Positions 25,308 to 32,674 of a stretch of DNA of 64,000 bases are shown here, piece after piece (position 1 is the stretch's first letter; each line of letters opens with the position of its first letter). The notes under the pieces are model-generated. The model had not been told where the DNA came from, did not search any database, and was given only the letters and a program-made list of their open reading frames with translations. Source of the stretch: Paramixta manurensis. GTDB lineage: Bacteria; Pseudomonadota; Gammaproteobacteria; Enterobacterales; Enterobacteriaceae. The stretch is taken from positions 3,844,001 to 3,908,000 of the forward strand of contig NZ_CP054212.1 of NCBI RefSeq assembly GCF_013285385.1, written 5' to 3'. Both the position numbers and the translations under genes were made by a program.

Positions 25308-25325
25308 TGTGGTTTTAATGTGGTT
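25308..25325 (+). promoter_or_regulatory. Two phased TGTGGTT repeats before the second MFS gene
   Basis: TGTGGTT at 25308 and again at 25319, an 11-base period, identical in sequence and spacing to those before the FGGY kinase. Confidence 0.55.
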
Positions 25326-25473
25326 ATTGTCAAATAAAATGAAAATTAGTGTTGCTTTTTGTTGTTTTTTTATTGAGGGTAGCCACAGGAAAATGGCCGG
25401 GAAGGATCACGTCCGTCTGACAAAGCGCCGTAGCCGGAAATAACACACCAGATAATTTAACCAGGATATGCCT

Positions 25474-26694
25474 ATGTTTAAGCAACTATTTACCCGGAAA
25501 GAGACGTGTCTTTTTTTTATTATGAGCCTGCTCTTTTTTATCTGTATTAATGGCTACGACGCGTTTCTCTCATCATTTATGATGAAACGCAATTTCGACC
25601 CGGAAATGATCGGGCTGATCATGGGTGCTACCGGGTTAGCGACGGTATTTCTGCGTTTCCCGTTAAGTGTGGTGTCTGGTGTGTTGCATAATCGGAAATT
25701 CTTTATGCAAATTAGCCTGATATTACCGATGGTGTTGTGGCCAATTGCCTTTTTTTATACCAATGACGCCACGCTCTATATAGCAAAAACCGCCTCCGGC
25801 ATCGCGTCGGCAACCTGGGTGCTATATAACATCATGTTTATTCGTTATTTCAGCGCCAAAGAAGCGCCCTCTGCCGTCGCGGTATTAGCGCTGGCTAGCC
25901 CGGTCGGCGTCTTTATCGGTAACACTATCTGTAGTTTCATTACGCAAAATTTGAACCCGATGTTTGGTTTTTGGGTTCCTGCCGTTGCCGCACTGCTGGC
26001 CTTAGCGATTTCGCTGTTACTTAAAGAGAGCGAGAGCCATCTGGAAAAACCAAAGCTGGATACCTGCCTGCGTAGCGCCTGGGAGCAGTTAACCGATAAA
26101 ACCATTTGGTTTGTCGGCATCTTATGCGCCACGGTATTGATTGTGCCGTTCGCCACGCGCGATACGTTAACCCCAATCTATATCGTTAAATTAGGCGGCA
26201 GCAGTATTACTATCGGGATGTTAAGTAATCTGCATTTATTGTTCTATGCCCTGGCGGTGGCGTTATGTAGCTCACTGTTTTACCCACGTCTGGGCATGGT
26301 AAAAACGGCGGTCGTTGGCTCCATTTTGCAAGCCATTGCCGCGTTGGGCGTTTCAATGTCGGAAAGCTATCCGGTTATCTTCTTTTTCCAGGCGCTGGCC
26401 GGTTTTTCCTTTGGGATGGCTTTTGCGGTCATGATGTCGTTGAGCGTGTTAAATACCTCACCGGAAGAGCAAACCGCACGCATGGGCTTGTTCCAAACCA
26501 TTTACTCAACCGGGATGTTCTGGGGGCCGGTATTAATGGGATTGATGCTGAAATATTTTACCATTCACGCCGGTTATCAACTGATTGCCGGGTTAGCCTG
26601 CATCGCTGCGGTACTTACCGCACTGGCGGCGAAACTGATTCAGCACCGCAGCCAGCGCTGTGAAATCGGCCTCAGCACCGAGCTAACCAAATAA
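25474..26694 (+). CDS. MFS transporter (second, paralogous copy)
   Basis: A 406-residue major facilitator with about 12 membrane segments. AGGA lies 7 bases before the ATG at 25474; the upstream ATG at 25468 is too close to it. It shares with the transporter at 22794 the segments MGATGLATVFLRFP, ASGIASATWVLYNIMF, IVPFATRDTLTPIY and the closing TIYSTGMFWGPVLMG, so the two are paralogues. It is alone on its strand, behind phased TGTGGTT repeats, and may import the substrate or export a product of the adjacent operon. Confidence 0.87.
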   Translation: MFKQLFTRKETCLFFIMSLLFFICINGYDAFLSSFMMKRNFDPEMIGLIMGATGLATVFLRFPLSVVSGVLHNRKFFMQISLILPMVLWPIAFFYTNDATLYIAKTASGIASATWVLYNIMFIRYFSAKEAPSAVAVLALASPVGVFIGNTICSFITQNLNPMFGFWVPAVAALLALAISLLLKESESHLEKPKLDTCLRSAWEQLTDKTIWFVGILCATVLIVPFATRDTLTPIYIVKLGGSSITIGMLSNLHLLFYALAVALCSSLFYPRLGMVKTAVVGSILQAIAALGVSMSESYPVIFFFQALAGFSFGMAFAVMMSLSVLNTSPEEQTARMGLFQTIYSTGMFWGPVLMGLMLKYFTIHAGYQLIAGLACIAAVLTALAAKLIQHRSQRCEIGLSTELTK

Positions 26695-26700
26695 CCTCGT

Positions 26701-26728
26701 AGGCCGCGCAACGAATACCGCGCGGCCT
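26701..26728 (+). terminator. Hairpin after the second MFS gene
   Basis: Perfect 9-bp stem AGGCCGCGC / GCGCGGCCT with a 10-base loop, 6 bases behind the stop. No T run follows. Confidence 0.55.
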
Positions 26729-26874
26729 AAATAACCGCACCTAAAATCGCTACACTTTTACCAGACCATGTTTCTGCCCGGGAACGTGTAAGTATCCTTG
26801 TAAAACAACCAATAAACGATCGACTTCCTAAAATAAATTGTCAAAAACTATCAATAAACCATTATCGATCTTTT

Positions 26875-26892
26875 GCATTAATTGATTAATGC
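26875..26892. repeat. Inverted repeat GCATTAAT / ATTAATGC
   Basis: Eight-base perfect arms around TG. It contains TTGATTAAT, close to the palindromes upstream of the neighbouring operon, and may be a further related site. Confidence 0.35.
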
Positions 26893-27023
26893 CTAATGGA
26901 GCTCATCGGATTGTCACAATCAGCGTGCTTTGTTTAGATGACCGAAAGGTTAAGAAGTGAAGCAGCACATAGGCAGAATGTGAATTACTTAATAATGTTA
27001 TCAAAGACAATAAAAAAACTGAA

Positions 27024-27179
27024 AATGTCGCACCCCTACAGAGATATATTATAAAACTTGCTCAGTTAGGCAGATATTTAGCCAGAGCCAACGATCCGCC
27101 TCCAGGAAACACAGTGCTTTGGCGAGGACTACGTCGGCTTAATGGCATTCTTTATGGTTTTGAAATTTCGAGAGAATAG
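27024..27179 (+). pseudogene. C-terminal remnant of an IS4-type transposase
   Basis: The frame reads ...LAQLGRYLARANDPPPGNTV then LWRGLRRLNGILYGFE and a stop. This resembles the usual end of IS4-family DDE transposases (G-YLAR--D-PPG--V-WRGL-RL). No start, no catalytic residues and no terminal repeats are present, so it is a fragment left by an earlier insertion. Confidence 0.65.
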
Positions 27180-27369
27180 ATGTGGGTAATTGCAAGTCTC
27201 ACAGTACGCTTACCGTCATAATCACTGTCTCCTGATATTTATGCAGTGATTATAGTTGCAATATTTGAAATAATTAACAAAATTATCGCAGTCAATGAAA
27301 TGATTGATATTTCAGCAGGATCGACGTTATTAATGATGCGCCCTTTCAGACGAGGGGGGCACGAGAGTA

Positions 27370-27687
27370 TTACCGGCTTTCTTCATCTCTCAGGGCATAA
27401 CTCACTTTATCCCTCACCAGTTGAAGAAATTCAGCGGGCGTCGTGCCCCACAGTTCAGGATCAAATTCGTCTCCATATCGTTCCATGAACTCAGCGCCCA
27501 GATCATCACTTTCATCTGTTAGCAGATCGATATCAGCAAGCAGACCATACAGATTGGCTCTGTGTGATTCCTGTAAAAAAGCGTCAATCTTCGGTTCTAT
27601 TTCATCGCTATCGTCAATAAGGTCGTAATCTTGGCCAAAGTATATGGTGATGAAGCAACCCAGCTCATTAAGGTTTAACCTTTTCAT
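27370..27687 (-). CDS. CDI immunity protein (probable)
   Basis: A 105-residue, very acidic soluble protein (many Asp and Glu, for example DIDLLTDESDDLGAE) placed directly behind the toxin-like gene. The start ATG lies 2 bases after the toxin stop, with AAAGGA inside the toxin end, a typical toxin-immunity layout. Acidic immunity proteins commonly block basic RNase toxins. Similar small proteins are annotated as contact-dependent growth inhibition immunity proteins. The assignment rests mostly on context. Confidence 0.7.
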   Translation of the reverse strand: MKRLNLNELGCFITIYFGQDYDLIDDSDEIEPKIDAFLQESHRANLYGLLADIDLLTDESDDLGAEFMERYGDEFDPELWGTTPAEFLQLVRDKVSYALRDEESR

Positions 27688-27689
27688 TA

Positions 27690-28568
27690 CTATTCCTTTG
27701 GAAACGCAGTCAGAACGAAATACGGCTTACCATGCCAGTGTTCAAAGCGTAAGACAACCCGCACTCTGTAGCAGGCTTTGACCTGTGTTGAACCTCTGGA
27801 CACGAGAATACCCGTCTGGCCAGAGAAGACTCTCTCCAGTTCCATTTTGGCATTCATTCCTGGCGGAAGGTGCTTCACCCACATCTGAATCTGGTTCCGG
27901 TTATCGGCGACGACTTTAGATATAAGCTGTTCTGCTTCTCGCAGACTCTTGAAACTGCTGGTTGCTGGTAATGAGGGTCTTCGCTCCAGCCTCGTAAACA
28001 GTTCTTCTGGCGTTTTACCAATGTGCCGCTCCAGCGTGTGGCCGCCCCCCGTACGTACTGTCATGGCCTCATGTTCAGCCAGTTTTATACGTCCGCTACG
28101 AATAGCCGCTACGCGAACCGCACCGACGGCAATTGCAAAACCAACCGGGATTGCCAGATCTACAGTCAGACCAACTTTCATGGCCGTGTTTCTGTCAGCA
28201 CCCAGTGATTCGGCAAGAGCGACAGCAGAATTATAGGTATCAGTGTCAGTCTTTCTCCCCGTCCATACCTGACGTACAGATGCCTGGATAACGTCGAGGC
28301 TGTGAGTACCGACAAAGACACATCCGGCCTTTGTCAACATGGTAGGTTCAGGCACGACACACATAGCACCAGCACCGAACATTTCAACAACCCCACCGGC
28401 TAGACCGAGGCCACCGAATAGCCTGTTACTCAGTGTTTCACCTTCGCTAATGCTCTTATCTGAAAGTACCGCTGCCATCTGGACAGGGGAGAGGGCAATC
28501 ACCAACCCATTATCATTATCCATAAGCCAATCCATTGCTGTTGAACATGTGCGAAATAATAGCAGCAA
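27690..28568 (-). CDS. Orphan CdiA-type toxin with RNase-A-like C-terminal domain
   Basis: A product of up to 292 residues. Residues about 45-150 form a glycine/alanine-rich, partly hydrophobic pretoxin region; residues about 170-292 look like the bacterial CdiA-CT RNase A domain, with GGGHTLERHIGKTPEELFTR (His177, His182) and the closing YFVLTAFPKE. The long CdiA filament part is absent. The frame opens with TTG at 28568 behind a G-rich stretch at poor spacing; the ATG at 28535 is an alternative, and the gene may be a fragment of a longer one. It would cleave RNA in target cells; the neighbour at 27370 gives immunity. Confidence 0.75.
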   Translation of the reverse strand: MLLLFRTCSTAMDWLMDNDNGLVIALSPVQMAAVLSDKSISEGETLSNRLFGGLGLAGGVVEMFGAGAMCVVPEPTMLTKAGCVFVGTHSLDVIQASVRQVWTGRKTDTDTYNSAVALAESLGADRNTAMKVGLTVDLAIPVGFAIAVGAVRVAAIRSGRIKLAEHEAMTVRTGGGHTLERHIGKTPEELFTRLERRPSLPATSSFKSLREAEQLISKVVADNRNQIQMWVKHLPPGMNAKMELERVFSGQTGILVSRGSTQVKACYRVRVVLRFEHWHGKPYFVLTAFPKE

Positions 28569-28744
28569 AATGAATTTACCCCCCCTGTAAATCTTTTTGC
28601 GGTTGCTGTCGGTCTACCCGTCTACCTTTGCGCTATAAATCTCTTCAAAGCCTGTAACTACCCTGAATAACTAAAAATCGCGTTGCCAGCGCGATACCAA
28701 CCTGGTGATGGCGGCGATGGCAACGCTAAAAAAATGCAGCAATG

Positions 28745-29698
28745 CTACTCGCACCAGCGATTATGTATATTCTCCAGCATTTCCGTGGTATTAACCGTCA
28801 TGCGCTCGCTCATAATTGGGCTGGTTAATAAACCCTGGTCGAGGCATTGATGGATATGTTCCACTTCATACGTCAATTCATATTGGCAAGGGAAGCTGAG
28901 CACTTCCGTTTCGCCATTATAGTAGCGAATTATCGCTTCGCGCGCTTTCCAGTAATCAGCGATTTCGATATAACCTAACTCGCCATAGATAAAAGCTTTA
29001 TTAATTGCATTAACCCGCGTCGAGATCTTACTGACCACTAATGTGTCATCACCGACGGTTAAATTAATTACGCACTGCACATCGGCTCCGCCTTCCGCCT
29101 TAATCGCGGTACCGGCGCGATAGACCGGCATACGGTCAAACAACCAGGCCAGCATCTGAATGGAATAACTGGCATTGCCGTACAAGCAACCACCGCCTGC
29201 TTCCAGCGAACTCAGCCAGTTGTTATAGGTCGCCTCACAGGAGCTGGTGAGATCGATTAAATGCACCTTCCCCAGTTTCCCGGCTTGTAAGCGCGCCTTA
29301 ATGGCCGCCATCACCGGCAAAAACACCACCTTTTGCGCTTCCATAATAAATAGCTGGCGTTCCTGCGCGAGGCGAAATAGCGTTTCCGCTTGCTGTTTCT
29401 TGAGTGCAAACGGTTTTTCGCAAATAACGTGCTTACCATGCTCAAGCGCCATCAAACAGTTGGCGTAATGTTCACTATTAATGGTGGCGACATAAATAAT
29501 GTTCACCTGCTCATCTTCCATTAATTCTTGATAGCTACCGTAATAACGCCCGATCCCTAATTGAGCCGCCTTTTCTTGCGCTTTATCTAATGAGCGCGAG
29601 GCAATAGCAACAATATCCCCCTCGCCGCTATTACGCACCGCATTAACAAAGCGAGGAACAATTGAGGCGGTACTTAAAATGCCGTAATGCTTTTCCAT
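28745..29698 (-). CDS. Gfo/Idh/MocA family oxidoreductase (317 aa)
   Basis: NAD(P)-dependent dehydrogenase of sugar or cyclitol type. The N-terminal Rossmann part includes VPRFVNAVRNSGEGDIVAIASR and INIIYVATINSEHYANCLMALEHG; the EKP motif characteristic of the family is in VICEKPFALKKQQAETLF. The C-terminal domain follows from about residue 125. AGGAG precedes the ATG. It follows the other Gfo/Idh gene by 20 bases and is the second gene of a leftward pair. The two proteins differ in length and sequence, so they may act on consecutive intermediates, for example a keto-inositol or keto-sugar route. Confidence 0.85.
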   Translation of the reverse strand: MEKHYGILSTASIVPRFVNAVRNSGEGDIVAIASRSLDKAQEKAAQLGIGRYYGSYQELMEDEQVNIIYVATINSEHYANCLMALEHGKHVICEKPFALKKQQAETLFRLAQERQLFIMEAQKVVFLPVMAAIKARLQAGKLGKVHLIDLTSSCEATYNNWLSSLEAGGGCLYGNASYSIQMLAWLFDRMPVYRAGTAIKAEGGADVQCVINLTVGDDTLVVSKISTRVNAINKAFIYGELGYIEIADYWKAREAIIRYYNGETEVLSFPCQYELTYEVEHIHQCLDQGLLTSPIMSERMTVNTTEMLENIHNRWCE

Positions 29699-29718
29699 AC
29701 TTCGCTCCTATTTGGTTA

Positions 29719-30741
29719 TTATCCTTTGGCGATTTTAACCGCCTGATGCGTTTCTAAACTGATGTGAACGGCATCGGCAATTTTTTCCGCTTCCAGGCCA
29801 TCCTGGGCGGTGGCGATAAATGGCTTATCGTGAATGAGACAATCAATAAAATCATTAATTGGCTCAATACCAAATCCGAACGGACGGCCATTATTATCGA
29901 TAATAAAATAGGAGTTTGGCGTGCGGCATTTATGCGCATTGTAGAACTCAACGCCACGATTTTGTGAATCGGCTTTTAATAGAGCATGCTCGGTCAGAAT
30001 TTGTGTGCGGCCATCATTGGCTTTTGGAAAGCCTGACGGGAAGATCCACGAGTTTTCTACCGTCCAGTAACAGCCGTTTTCGAATTTCAAAAATGCCTGC
30101 ACGGTATCGTATGTATCAATCCCCCTTTCTTTTAAGACAGTTTTACTGCCCACGGCATACACTTCCTCAACCTCGCAGCCCATATACCAGCGAATTTGGT
30201 CGTAACAGTGAGTACCCAGAAAGTGAACCGGCGAGGAGTGATGTGCCCAATCAAACCACTTGGTCGGCACATCAATCACGTCATCCATACTCATATAGCC
30301 GCGAATTGGCCTACCGGTCGTTGATAACCGTAATTCATTGCGCAGGTTAATTGCCGCTGGGTCCCAGCGTTTATGGTAATCCACCGCGACCCGAACGTTA
30401 TGCTGTTCGGCAGCGGCAATGATTTTGCGCGCGTCTTCAATGGTGGTCGCTAACGGCTTCTCAATCAGGACATGCTTACCTTGCATAATCGCCGCCAACG
30501 CGGGTTCAAGATGGTATGCATCCGGCGTCGCGATGGAGACGGCATCAAGGTTCTCTTGCGCCAGCATCTGGTTAACATCGGTATAGGTATTGACGCCAAA
30601 TTTTTCCGCAACGGCAGCTAAACGCTCGGGTTTAAAATCACACACCGCGACCAGTTCAACATCTCGATTCCAGGCATAAGCCTGAATGTGATTGGCGCCG
30701 TAAATCCCGGCGCCAACAACGGCTACGCGTACTTTATTCAT
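29719..30741 (-). CDS. Gfo/Idh/MocA family oxidoreductase (340 aa)
   Basis: A dehydrogenase with the N-terminal motif VAVVGAGIYGANHIQAYAWN, DAVSIATPDAYHLEPALAAI and the family EKP motif in VLIEKPLATTIEDARKI; the following VDYHKRWDPAAINLR and the C-terminal sheet domain with HFLGTHCYDQIRWYMGCE complete the fold. It heads a leftward pair and is divergent from a YbaE-like regulator, 105 bases apart, which may control it. The substrate is likely a sugar or cyclitol; no kinase, aldolase or transporter is in the pair. Confidence 0.87.
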   Translation of the reverse strand: MNKVRVAVVGAGIYGANHIQAYAWNRDVELVAVCDFKPERLAAVAEKFGVNTYTDVNQMLAQENLDAVSIATPDAYHLEPALAAIMQGKHVLIEKPLATTIEDARKIIAAAEQHNVRVAVDYHKRWDPAAINLRNELRLSTTGRPIRGYMSMDDVIDVPTKWFDWAHHSSPVHFLGTHCYDQIRWYMGCEVEEVYAVGSKTVLKERGIDTYDTVQAFLKFENGCYWTVENSWIFPSGFPKANDGRTQILTEHALLKADSQNRGVEFYNAHKCRTPNSYFIIDNNGRPFGFGIEPINDFIDCLIHDKPFIATAQDGLEAEKIADAVHISLETHQAVKIAKG

Positions 30742-30812
30742 GGTATTACGTCCCTTTTCAGCAATCAGAATGACTTAATCGCAGTCTTCCATAGAATTTT
30801 CCGGGCAAATAA

Positions 30813-30836
30813 TGAACAATAAAAAGAAACTGTTCA
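30813..30836. promoter_or_regulatory. Inverted repeat TGAACA-N12-TGTTCA
   Basis: Perfect 6-base arms lying 10 bases before the YbaE-like gene and within the divergent region with the Gfo/Idh pair. It could be an autoregulatory operator. Confidence 0.35.
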
Positions 30837-30846
30837 GGGTTTAACC

Positions 30847-32544
30847 ATGAATACTATTCAACGTTTAGCGCAGTATCAAAAACTCTACAGCGAAGTGGGC
30901 GACCGTCCCTGTGGCATTACCGCACGGCGTCTGGCAGAAATTTTTTGCTGTAGCGAAAGACATGTACGCACCATTATTCGCCACTTTGAACAGCAGAGAT
31001 GGATTACCTGGCAGGCACACTCCGGGCGCGGTAAACAGGCGCAATTACAGTGCCTGCATAATCCGGAAACGTTGAAGCAGCAGTTTATTCAGCAGATGTT
31101 GCGGCAAGGTTCACCTCAGTCAGCGCTACGCCTCGCGCATCTTGATACCGATGATTTACAACACCTGCTGATGCCGCATATGGGCGGGCAGTGGCAAGCC
31201 GAATCTCCGACGCTGCGTATTCCCTTTTACCGTGAATTAACCAGCCTGTATCCACTCAATATTCGCGGGCGGGCGGAAAAACATCTGGCGCACAATATCT
31301 ATGCTGGTTTGACCCGTTTCGTCACCGATAACCCTTATCCGCAGCCGGATCTGGCCCATCACTGGACGCATGATGCACACGGAACACGCTGGGATTTTAT
31401 GCTGCATACCGGTCTGCACTGGCATAACGGCCAGCCAATGAGCACCGAGCAAATTTTACAAATTTTGCGCCAATTAGCCGACGATGCCCGCAGTAAATCG
31501 CACTTTCACAGCGTGAAACAGATCTCTTCGCCGCACCCGTTATGTATTCGCTTCGAACTCCATCGCGCCGATTACTGGCTGCCCTATCGGCTGGCGAAAA
31601 TGCAGTGCTTACTTACCCACCCGCGCCATCCGGAAATGGGCGCCGGTCCGTTTAAGCTGAGCCTGTTTACCTCGCGATTGCTGCGTCTGGAGAAGCACCC
31701 TTATTATCATTTGCGCCATCCTTATCTGAACACCATTGAGTGTTGGATCGATCCGCTGCAAAGTAGCGGCGAAAATGAGGAAAACGGTAGCGAATCGGCG
31801 CGTATTTTGATTGGTAAACCACCGCGTCATTCACCGGCTCAACCTATTCAGCGTCAAACCAGCCTCGGGTTTTGCTATTTGGCGGTTAACCTCAAACGAA
31901 AATGGCTGCGGGCAACGCAAGCGCAACAGTTGCAGCACTTTATTCATCACTCAGGTATTACCTCACGTTTGCCGGTTGAACACGGTATTATCAGCCCAAC
32001 GGATTCCCTGCTGCCCGGCTGGCCGCTTCCAGCGCCAGCACCGGCTGACCTGGCGCTCCCTCAACGGTTAACGCTACTCTATCCGCCGCAGCCCGAACTC
32101 AAAATGATGGCCTTTCAGCTCCGGCGTGAACTGGAAGCACACGGATACCAACTACGTTTACTCGCCGTGCGGCATGGGCACCAGCAAGCACAACTGGCGC
32201 AGGCCGATTTACTGTTGGGCGATCGTCTGGTGGGCGATGCGCCGGAGGCCACGCTGGAAAGCTGGCTACGTCAGGACATGATGTGGCCTGCTTTTCTGGC
32301 GGAACAGGATGCCGTACCGCTCTATGCCGCATTAGATCATCTACAAGGAAATAGCGATCCTCAGTGGCGCAATCAACAGTTAAAAACGCTCTATTTGCAG
32401 TTAATGCAGCAGGGTTATTTAACTCCGCTATTCAACTATCAGTACCAGGTCAGCACGCCGAATCGCGTAAACGATATTAAGCTCACCGCTTACGGCTGGT
32501 TTGATTTTTGCCAGGCGTGGGTTCCGCCAGTCATCGAAAACTAG
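30847..32544 (+). CDS. YbaE-like regulator (SgrR family, HTH plus SBP_bac_5 domain)
   Basis: A 565-residue protein with an N-terminal winged helix (about residues 1-110; SERHVRTIIRHFEQQRWITW and QAHSGRGKQAQLQCL) and a large solute-binding-protein-like domain (about 150-560) with HMGGQWQ, DLAHHWTHDAHGTRWDF and the closing LTPLFNYQYQVSTPNRVND. Length and these blocks resemble E. coli YbaE more than SgrR. The family senses sugar-type ligands in the cytoplasm; SgrR itself responds to glucose-phosphate stress, but no sgrS-like RNA is seen here. It is divergent from two Gfo/Idh dehydrogenases and may control them. Confidence 0.82.
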   Translation: MNTIQRLAQYQKLYSEVGDRPCGITARRLAEIFCCSERHVRTIIRHFEQQRWITWQAHSGRGKQAQLQCLHNPETLKQQFIQQMLRQGSPQSALRLAHLDTDDLQHLLMPHMGGQWQAESPTLRIPFYRELTSLYPLNIRGRAEKHLAHNIYAGLTRFVTDNPYPQPDLAHHWTHDAHGTRWDFMLHTGLHWHNGQPMSTEQILQILRQLADDARSKSHFHSVKQISSPHPLCIRFELHRADYWLPYRLAKMQCLLTHPRHPEMGAGPFKLSLFTSRLLRLEKHPYYHLRHPYLNTIECWIDPLQSSGENEENGSESARILIGKPPRHSPAQPIQRQTSLGFCYLAVNLKRKWLRATQAQQLQHFIHHSGITSRLPVEHGIISPTDSLLPGWPLPAPAPADLALPQRLTLLYPPQPELKMMAFQLRRELEAHGYQLRLLAVRHGHQQAQLAQADLLLGDRLVGDAPEATLESWLRQDMMWPAFLAEQDAVPLYAALDHLQGNSDPQWRNQQLKTLYLQLMQQGYLTPLFNYQYQVSTPNRVNDIKLTAYGWFDFCQAWVPPVIEN

Positions 32545-32567
32545 TTGGTCCTGTTACGCTGAAATGA

Positions 32568-32581
32568 TTGATATAAATCAA
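32568..32581 (+). promoter_or_regulatory. FNR box upstream of the haem operon
   Basis: TTGATATAAATCAA matches the FNR consensus TTGAT-N4-ATCAA at all ten defined bases. It lies about 100 bases before the TonB receptor gene, whose operon includes the anaerobic haem-degrading HutW. Confidence 0.7.
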
Positions 32582-32642
32582 ATTAATAGCAGAATCATCG
32601 ACAAAAGACTGGTATAGGTCATACCTCGCAAGTAAGAATGCA

Positions 32643-32664
32643 AATGATAATTAATTGCATTATT
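32643..32664 (+). promoter_or_regulatory. Candidate Fur box before the TonB receptor gene
   Basis: AATGATAATTAATTGCATTATT contains GATAAT and the inverted CATTAT, a partial match to the Fur consensus, just before the start of a TonB-dependent receptor. Iron repression is expected for this operon. Confidence 0.55.
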
Positions 32665-32674
32665 ACTTTTGGTG

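Larger units (their letters stand above)
24893..25473. other. Divergent regulatory region of the catabolic operon and the second MFS gene
   Basis: About 580 bases, AT-rich near the left gene. It holds two TTGATNNATCAA palindromes, a CRP-like site and, near the right gene, two phased TGTGGTT repeats. An 80-codon frame at 25201-25443 covers the repeats and has no protein-like features. Confidence 0.6.
26695..27369. other. AT-rich region with insertion-sequence debris
   Basis: About 675 bases without an intact gene. It contains the MFS terminator, an inverted repeat at 26875 and a transposase fragment at 27024-27179. The rest (27180-27369) shows nothing recognisable; an 80-codon frame at 27246 looks like chance. 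Confidence 0.6.

Noticed and set aside
25201..25443. 80-codon frame before the second MFS gene
   Set aside because: It covers the phased TGTGGTT repeats and has no family-like sequence.
27246..27488. 80-codon frame overlapping the immunity gene
   Set aside because: Opposite strand to a well-placed immunity gene and without recognisable features.
30742..30846. Possible SgrS-like small RNA beside the SgrR-family gene
   Set aside because: The gap is only 105 bases and shows no terminator-type hairpin with T run; the regulator looks like YbaE rather than SgrR.
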